The notes under the pieces are model-generated. The model did no database searches, had not been told where the DNA came from, and was given only the letters and a program-made list of their open reading frames with translations. From Legionella norrlandica (GTDB lineage: Bacteria; Pseudomonadota; Gammaproteobacteria; Legionellales; Legionellaceae): 41,275 nucleotides of DNA. Shown here one piece after another: positions 34,739 through 41,275 of this stretch. Every line of letters begins with the position of its first letter. The stretch's first letter is position 1. The position numbers and the translations under genes were made by a program. The stretch covers positions 1 through 41,275 of the forward strand of contig NZ_JNCF01000023.1 of NCBI RefSeq assembly GCF_000770585.1, given 5' to 3'.

Positions 34739-36157
34739 CTACCGTTCCGCCCGATCAGGACGAGTAAGGCCGTATTTTCTCATTTTCTCAACCAAAGTTG
34801 TTCTTCTCATATTGAGATAACTGGCGGCATGAGCAACAACCCAGTCCGACTCATCCAAAGCCTGACTAATCAAGGCCAACTCTGTTTTTACCAGATGCTC
34901 TTTCAAATCAATACCCTCAGCATTGGAAACAGACTCCTGCTTTATTATTTGTAATAAAGTTTCGCGCTCAGCCCCAGACGGTTCTAAATCCACACAAGAT
35001 TTGTATTCTCCCCTAAATCTACGAGGCAAATCATTTTTGCTGACAATGCCATTTGGAAAAAGAATAGATAATCGCTCAACTAAATTAGCCAGCTCTCTCA
35101 CATTACCCGGCCAATGATATTGACATAAAGCACCCATAGCATCCGGCATTAATCGAACTGTGGGCTTGCCTTCTCCTTCAATTCGAGATACCAATTCATT
35201 AAAGAGAAGTGGCAAGTCACTACTTCTATTTCTTAATGGAGGCATCTCAATTGGAAAGACATTCAATCTATAGAACAAGTCTTCTCTGAACTTGCCCTCT
35301 TTAATAGCAGCTTCTAAATTTCGATGCGTAGCTGCGATAATTCTTACATTAACTTCAATGCTTTTATTTGACCCTACTCTTTCAAAACAACGTTCTTGCA
35401 AAACTCTCAATAGTTTCACTTGCATAGCCAATGGCATATCTCCTATTTCATCAAGAAATAGAGTCCCACCGTTAGCTAATTCAAAGCGCCCTTGTCTTGA
35501 TGTAATAGCGCCCGTAAATGCTCCTTTTTCATGACCAAATAATTCACTCTCTAATAATTCACCTGGTATGGCACCACAGTTAATAGGAATAAATGGTTTG
35601 GTTGCCCTGGATGAGAGAGAATGGATATTTCGAGCAACCACTTCCTTACCTGTCCCTGATTCCCCTAAAATCAACACACTAGCTTCCGTATCGGCAACTT
35701 GCTCTATTAATTTCCGGACCTGACGAATGCCATCACTATTCCCAACCAAACTTCTAAACAAAGGAGTCTTATAAGTACCTACTGTAAAAAATTTAACATC
35801 TTCTCTAGCAATTTGACATCTATGCAGTAATTCAAGTATTTCTGTGTAGCTAAATGGAAATGATAAGCAACCCACTACATTATTTTCAGTACATTGAGTC
35901 GCATTCAATGTCACATCAATAACTAATATTGGAATTTTGGGAAATCGTCTAGCTAAAGAATTCAACTCATCTATTGTTTCCTCTAAAGAAACACTGGCTC
36001 CGAGCATTATTATACTTGGGTCAGGATTATTGATTAATTGCCACTTATTATATTGAGTCACCTCGCAAGATTGGTCTATAAAATCAAAAATAGTACGAAG
36101 CTTAGCACAACGATCTTCATTATCATCGATAATATAAACCTTGTCATTGCTTCTCAT
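34739..36157 (-). CDS. fleQ: Sigma-54-dependent flagellar master regulator FleQ
   Basis: The 472 residues have a degenerate receiver domain (1-120), an AAA+ domain (about 135-375) and a C-terminal Fis-type helix-turn-helix ([25 protein letters not shown]). Walker A is GESGTGKE (165-172), [13 protein letters not shown] contains the GAFTGA loop that contacts sigma-54, and Walker B is LFLDEIGDM. In the receiver, the position of the phosphorylated Asp is Gly (MLGAS, residue 53), as in FleQ proteins that respond to c-di-GMP or FleN rather than phosphorylation. It controls flagellar gene expression, part of the transmissive phase in Legionella. Confidence 0.93.
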   Translation of the reverse strand: MRSNDKVYIIDDNEDRCAKLRTIFDFIDQSCEVTQYNKWQLINNPDPSIIMLGASVSLEETIDELNSLARRFPKIPILVIDVTLNATQCTENNVVGCLSFPFSYTEILELLHRCQIAREDVKFFTVGTYKTPLFRSLVGNSDGIRQVRKLIEQVADTEASVLILGESGTGKEVVARNIHSLSSRATKPFIPINCGAIPGELLESELFGHEKGAFTGAITSRQGRFELANGGTLFLDEIGDMPLAMQVKLLRVLQERCFERVGSNKSIEVNVRIIAATHRNLEAAIKEGKFREDLFYRLNVFPIEMPPLRNRSSDLPLLFNELVSRIEGEGKPTVRLMPDAMGALCQYHWPGNVRELANLVERLSILFPNGIVSKNDLPRRFRGEYKSCVDLEPSGAERETLLQIIKQESVSNAEGIDLKEHLVKTELALISQALDESDWVVAHAASYLNMRRTTLVEKMRKYGLTRPDRAER

Positions 36158-36324
36158 AACCTATCCTTAAGTTTGAATAGTATAATTTAAAGTATTGGAC
36201 ACATAGCAGATAACTGTCAAATAATTGTCACCAATTTATTACAACCGCCATAAAATAAAACAAGAAATCCCCTCTGGGGGGCAGCATTCGATAGCCTTTG
36301 ATTTTAAGTCAGCGAATTTTTAAT

Positions 36325-36918
36325 TTATCTGTAACAAACAATCATCTTAAATGCGGTACATTGGTTGCCAAAACACAATTCCTGGCTACCGATGGTTTTA
36401 GTGGCACTCACTTGAGTTTGCTTAATGAAATACTTAGCTTGCATATACCCCATACGGCTACAGAACGAATTAGCTGCTTGTCTACCGCAACCCTTATTAC
36501 GTTCTAAACACCAATCGATGCGATAATCATTATAACGGGGTACAGCAAATCGCTTCTCACGATAATGATAAGGTTTAGGAGGATTATGTGTTAAACCAAT
36601 AGCACAAGCGATAGTCATAAAACCATTACAACGCCATCCTTTACATTGGGCTCTGGCACCTAAATAGTTGGTTAACCCCACATTATAGGCAATGACGTTT
36701 TGTGTTGAATAATCATAACCTAACATTTGACAATAACGATTTGCTACCGCTTTGCCACACTCTTTTCCATCGAGAGTACAATAATCAAGGCGTTGTCCCA
36801 GGTAAGTAGGATGCCAAAAATTACGAAACGCCAAGTTCTGTTTGGTTGAAGCGACTAAGTGGCCGCAAAAAGAACAAAATAATAGTATAAAAATTAGCAA
36901 ATTTCTCAAATAGATCAT
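36325..36918 (-). CDS. Secreted cysteine-rich protein with two tandem domains
   Basis: The 197-residue protein has a signal peptide (LLIFILLFCSFCGHLVAS). Two halves of about 65 residues share a pattern: RLDYCTLDGKECGKAVANRYCQMLGY and RIDWCLERNKGCGRQAANSFCSRMGY, each followed by a second Cys pair (AQCKGWRCNGFMTIAC; ELCFGNQCTAFKMIVC). The matching Cys positions imply a repeated disulfide-bonded fold. I do not recognise the family. The likely place is periplasm or outside. The gene lies upstream of fleQ on the same strand with a 167-base gap and is probably independent. Confidence 0.78.
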   Translation of the reverse strand: MIYLRNLLIFILLFCSFCGHLVASTKQNLAFRNFWHPTYLGQRLDYCTLDGKECGKAVANRYCQMLGYDYSTQNVIAYNVGLTNYLGARAQCKGWRCNGFMTIACAIGLTHNPPKPYHYREKRFAVPRYNDYRIDWCLERNKGCGRQAANSFCSRMGYMQAKYFIKQTQVSATKTIGSQELCFGNQCTAFKMIVCYR

Positions 36919-37024
36919 TATAACAATCCCTTACCAATTATTTGTACATGTTAGCTTAGGACAGCCAGAAGACTCAATAGAGATTCAAGGCAAAAACATG
37001 ATTTAATCATTAATACATGAACTT

Positions 37025-37140
37025 GAAGCTCAGAGAGCAAGAAGATTTTTTTAAAACGATGGTGGGCATGAATTCCCACCATCGAGGCGCAAGGATGATT
37101 TGGCCGCTTTTAGGAAAATCTTTTTATCCTCTGAGCCTTC
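37025..37140. repeat. Nested inverted repeat with a perfect 10-bp inner hairpin
   Basis: The outer arms are GAAGCTCAGAG (37025-37035) and CTCTGAGCCTTC (near 37129-37140), with an inner AGATTTT/AAAATCT pair. Inside lies a perfect hairpin CGATGGTGGG/CCCACCATCG (37057-37066 and 37075-37084, 8-base loop). The rest of the gap from 36919 to 37352 (434 bases) has no gene I can support; a 69-codon frame crossing the element is not convincing. It could be a miniature mobile element remnant or a structured RNA. Confidence 0.5.
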
Positions 37141-37352
37141 TCGGCCTCGAAAAACATCTATCTTCAATGCAAATGGAGCCTATGATCTTTTTTCGACCCG
37201 ATTCCCATACCCAGGGACTATCCTGAAAAAATAAGAGGCCATTCTCAAAGATAATTTTTCAAAGCGACTAAACAATGTTATAAAATTAAAAGGGAGAGCA
37301 TAAGTTTCTTATCACTTTTGAACCTATGCCTAAAATCAAAGGCTAGTCTTTT

Positions 37353-38366
37353 ATGAAAAAATATTTATCTTTACTAATTGTAGCTCTAGTCTTAATAACA
37401 GTGGCATGGTTAATTCGCAATCTATGGCTCATAGGCACCGTGAAAGTAGTACATCCTATTTATGGCAATGCAGTTCAAGCAGTTTATGCTACTGGTACCG
37501 TTGAGCCAACAGTGATGATGCCGATTGCTGCGCAAAATTCAGCGCGACTTATACAGTTGAATGTTGATGAAGGATCACGAGTAGTGAAGGGGCAAATACT
37601 AGCCCAGCTTGAAGATGAACATTTGCAGCAGAACTTAAAAGAACTAATAGAACATGAAAAATTAACAAAAATAAGATACGAACGGAATGCCAAGTTAATT
37701 GGTAAAGGAGTCATTTCTAAGGATGAATACGATCGTACATTGTCTGAATGGCAAGCGGCTCGTGCAGCGGTACATAGACTCGAAGCCCAAATTAGTTATT
37801 TACGACTTATTGCCCCAGCAGATGGCCTTATTATTAAACGTGACGGTGAAGTAGGTCAATTAATCTCCGCCAATCAAGCAGTATTCTGGCTATCTTGTTG
37901 TGCTCCTTTAAGAATCACAGCTGAAGTAGATGAAGAAGATATCGTGCAAGTTAAAACTGGTCAAAAAGTATTGATTCGCTCCGATGCATTTCCAAACCAA
38001 ATTTTTTATGGTGTAGTGCAGAGTATTACGCCCAAAGGAGATCCTATTGCACGAAGTTATAGAGTTCGGATCAACTTCACTAAAAATAATCCTCTATTAA
38101 TCGGTATGACAGCAGAAATCAATATTATTGCCCATGAAAAAAAGAATGCCTTATTATTGCCAGTCAGTAGCGTCATTGGAAATACAATTTGGCGAGTAGA
38201 AGATGGTAAGTTGACTCAAAGTACAGTGACTGTAGGCGCTAAAGGATTAAAGCAAGTTGAGATTTTAAAAGGCGCTAGCGTTAATGATCTTATTGTCTTA
38301 CAGCCTAATAACGAATTAGAGCAAGGTCAAAAAGTACGTTTCATTCTTGTTAAACAGGATGAATAA
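37353..38366 (+). CDS. Membrane fusion protein of a DevBCA/MacAB-type exporter
   Basis: The 337-residue protein has one N-terminal membrane helix (YLSLLIVALVLITVAWLI) and then the lipoyl-hairpin-lipoyl layout: VVKGQILAQLEDEHLQQNL, a coiled coil (KLTKIRYERNAKLIGKGVIS to AVHRLEAQISYLRL) and IAPADGLIIKRDGEVGQLIS, followed by beta-barrel and proximal domains. It bridges the inner-membrane permease to a TolC-like channel. The permease gene begins at the last base of its stop codon, and the ATPase follows, the order seen in DevBCA systems. The substrate is unknown; glycolipids, lipoproteins or macrolides are exported by relatives. Confidence 0.9.
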   Translation: MKKYLSLLIVALVLITVAWLIRNLWLIGTVKVVHPIYGNAVQAVYATGTVEPTVMMPIAAQNSARLIQLNVDEGSRVVKGQILAQLEDEHLQQNLKELIEHEKLTKIRYERNAKLIGKGVISKDEYDRTLSEWQAARAAVHRLEAQISYLRLIAPADGLIIKRDGEVGQLISANQAVFWLSCCAPLRITAEVDEEDIVQVKTGQKVLIRSDAFPNQIFYGVVQSITPKGDPIARSYRVRINFTKNNPLLIGMTAEINIIAHEKKNALLLPVSSVIGNTIWRVEDGKLTQSTVTVGAKGLKQVEILKGASVNDLIVLQPNNELEQGQKVRFILVKQDE

Positions 38367-39616
38367 TGAAACTATTTTTAATGATTGCTTTAAAACATTT
38401 ACTCGCCCGCAAACGACAAAGCTTGGTTTCTTTGATGGGTATTGTGTTAGGGGTAGCATTTTTTTTAACAATCTCATCATTGATGCAAGGATCCGAAAAG
38501 GATTTTATCAAACGATTAGTTGATAATTCTCCCCATATTACCATTGTCGATGAATACCGCAATCCTCGTCCCCAGCCTGTTCAGCAATTATATAAACATG
38601 GTGCCATTGAAATCCGTAGCGTTAAACCATTAACCGAAATTCGAGGAATTCGCGGATATGAGCAAATAATAGAGAATTTATTAGATACCATCTCTGGAAT
38701 TATTATTTCGCCAGTACTAGTTGGACAAGCTATAGTGACTTATGCGGGGAAAGATTTCTCAATTACTATGAATGGGATGGTTCCCGAAGAGATAAAAAAA
38801 GTTTCTACTATTGAAAATTACATCATTTCAGGGACAATTGATAACCTAATAATTAATCTCGATGGTATTGTTTTAGGAAGCGAACTCGCGCGCAAACTAT
38901 CTCTTGCAATGGATGATAATGTCACAGTCACAGCACCTTCTGGGCAGGTGCGAACTTTTAAAATTGTTGGCATTTTTCGAACAGGCCGTTCAGATTTCGA
39001 CTCCAATCAGGCCTTTGTTAATATCAAGCGAGTACAAGCCTTATTAAATCGACCTAACCGTGCCAACAACATAATGATTAAATTACCCAATCCTTACCAA
39101 GCTTATGATATCGCTGCTCAAATCGAACAACAAATCGGTTATCAAGCGATATCCTGGCAAGAAAAATCCGAAGATTTACTTAGTACACTCGTCATAAGAA
39201 ATATCATTATGTATAGCGTAGTCAGCGCTGTTTTAATCGTCGCAGCATTTGGAATCTATAATGTGATTTCAACTGTAGTAATGGAAAAGCATCGAGACAT
39301 CGCCATTCTTAAATCCATAGGCTTTCAACAACGTGATATTCTATTGATTTTCATTATTGAAGGATTTCTCCTTGGAGTGGTCGGATGCTTGTTAGGACTG
39401 CCTTTAGGGAGTGGTTTAATGTACAGCCTCATGCAAGTGAGATTCAAACCACCAGGTAGTTCAGAGTTTGTTAATATGCCACTTGATTGGGGTTATTTAC
39501 AATTTACCATCGCAACAGCTTTTGCAATGACAGCCTCAATCGTAGCATCACTTCTTCCTGCTCGTAAGGCAGCTCTGGTTCATCCTGTTGATATTCTTCG
39601 AGGAGGGGGAGTATGA
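38366..39616 (+). CDS. ABC exporter permease (FtsX/MacB_PCD family)
   Basis: The 416-residue protein has the FtsX-type layout: an N-terminal membrane helix (about 20-40), a large periplasmic domain (40-280), and three C-terminal helices with SVVSAVLIVAAFGIYNVIST and EKHRDIAILKSIGFQQRDIL, the coupling helix that contacts the ATPase. The end ARKAALVHPVDILRGG is typical of LolC/MacB/DevC. It acts with the fusion protein upstream and ATPase downstream. Confidence 0.92.
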   Translation: MKLFLMIALKHLLARKRQSLVSLMGIVLGVAFFLTISSLMQGSEKDFIKRLVDNSPHITIVDEYRNPRPQPVQQLYKHGAIEIRSVKPLTEIRGIRGYEQIIENLLDTISGIIISPVLVGQAIVTYAGKDFSITMNGMVPEEIKKVSTIENYIISGTIDNLIINLDGIVLGSELARKLSLAMDDNVTVTAPSGQVRTFKIVGIFRTGRSDFDSNQAFVNIKRVQALLNRPNRANNIMIKLPNPYQAYDIAAQIEQQIGYQAISWQEKSEDLLSTLVIRNIIMYSVVSAVLIVAAFGIYNVISTVVMEKHRDIAILKSIGFQQRDILLIFIIEGFLLGVVGCLLGLPLGSGLMYSLMQVRFKPPGSSEFVNMPLDWGYLQFTIATAFAMTASIVASLLPARKAALVHPVDILRGGGV

Positions 39617-40283
39617 AGAATATCATAATAAAAACAAAAGATCTTTCCCGCCAGCTATCAGGCGAAGTACCTGTCACTTTAGTAGAAGATATCAATCTCG
39701 AAATTAAACAGGGAGAATTCTTAGTGATTACTGGACCATCAGGTTCTGGTAAATCTTCATTACTTTATTTGTTAGGGTTACTTGATAAACCTTCTAAAGG
39801 CAAAATTTGGTTGAATGGTGAAGACACATCTGCTTATGGAGAGGAAAAACTAGCCTTTACGAGGCTAATTCAAATTGGGTATGTTTTCCAATTCCATTTT
39901 TTATTACCTGAATTTACGGCACTAGAGAATGTGATGCTCCCTATGCAACGTTTACGAAAATTAAGCTCCAGTGCTATAAAAAGTCGTGCTGCTGAGCTTT
40001 TAGCTAGCTTCGGTTTAGGAGATCAATTATCAAAATTACCTAAACAACTATCAGGGGGACAAAGCCAACGTGTTGCTATTGCGAGAGCATTAGCTAATAA
40101 TCCTTTATTAATCTTAGCAGATGAGCCTACAGGAAACCTTGATACCGCTTCCAGTAAGAATGTGCAAAATATACTAAAAGAGCTTGCTCATGAATATGCA
40201 CGAGCTGTTGTCATTGTAACGCACGATGTTGATTTTGCAGCTACAGCAGATAGAATAATCCATATTGTTGATGGTAAAGTCGT

Positions 40284-40287
<4 letters not shown>
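39613..40287 (+). CDS. ABC exporter ATPase (LolD/MacB/DevA family)
   Basis: The 224-residue protein has Walker A GPSGSGKSSLL, Q-loop GYVFQFHFLLPEFTALEN, signature LSGGQSQRVAIARAL, Walker B LLILADEPTGNLD and switch His (VIVTHDV). The class is the MacB/LolD type by the LLPEFTALENVMLP stretch. It overlaps the permease stop by four bases. Its stop codon overlaps the stop of the convergent Nif3-family gene. Confidence 0.93.

Positions 40288-41275
<988 letters not shown>

Noticed and set aside
37017-37226. 69-codon frame in the gap before the exporter
   Set aside because: It runs through a large inverted repeat, has no ribosome site and the product resembles nothing.

Overview
The window looks like chromosomal DNA of a Legionella species, probably L. 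pneumophila or a close relative. The DNA is AT-rich. It carries a FleQ-type flagellar master regulator, a full cytochrome c maturation (ccm) locus, many short signal-peptide proteins of Legionella type, and a large effector-like gene. This assignment rests on gene content and protein recognition, not on a database search. No insertion sequence, prophage or CRISPR array was seen.

Layout. 1-1.3 kb: a sodium:amino-acid/dicarboxylate-type symporter (minus strand, runs off the left edge). Directly upstream is a short ORF ending in 20 consecutive cysteine codons and an immediate stop, behind a good sigma-70-like promoter. This is the most striking object here: a candidate cysteine-sensing leader peptide in a genus known for cysteine auxotrophy. 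1.5-3.7 kb: NagZ-like beta-N-acetylhexosaminidase and two small exported or membrane proteins. 3.9-6.6 kb: an ArsR-type repressor, a SulP anion (probably bicarbonate) transporter and a frameshifted beta-carbonic anhydrase. 7.1-8.7 kb: a PhoD-like phosphatase gene broken by two frameshifts. 8.9 kb: tRNA-Ser(GGA). 9.2-11.1 kb: outer-membrane, small unknown and CAP-domain proteins. 11.2 kb: 6S RNA (recognised by its conserved internal sequence and closing stem). 11.6-14.5 kb: the three-gene proton-translocating transhydrogenase (pntAA, pntAB, pntB). 14.7 kb: a frameshifted secreted protein. 15.1-17.8 kb: prfC and a secreted unknown. 18-21 kb: three genes for consecutive steps of valine breakdown. 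21-23.5 kb: recQ and a 3-methyladenine glycosylase. 23.6-33.1 kb: a DUF4156-like lipoprotein, dodecin and ccmI-H-G-F-E-D-C and ccmB-A on the minus strand. ccmB and ccmC are separated by an oppositely oriented 765-residue effector-like gene. 33.2-36.9 kb: sohB, a small charged protein behind an 18-bp perfect palindrome, fleQ and a duplicated cysteine-rich secreted protein. 37-41.3 kb: a DevBCA/MacAB-type exporter (membrane fusion protein, permease, ATPase), a Nif3-family protein and the 3' end of murA.

Working together. The ccm genes supply heme ligation for c-type cytochromes. The Pnt proteins balance NADH and NADPH using the proton gradient. The acyl-CoA genes feed amino-acid carbon into metabolism, as expected of an amino-acid-eating intracellular pathogen. 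The leader-symporter unit would tie amino-acid import to the availability of charged Cys-tRNA.

Sequence quality. Four loci (carbonic anhydrase, PhoD twice, the 14.7-kb secreted protein, ccmF) carry breaks that are each repaired by adding exactly one base, and a fifth, doubtful locus (11.4 kb) shows the same. The uniform direction could mean real gene decay or single-base deletion errors in the assembly. These genes should not be called dead until the reads are checked.
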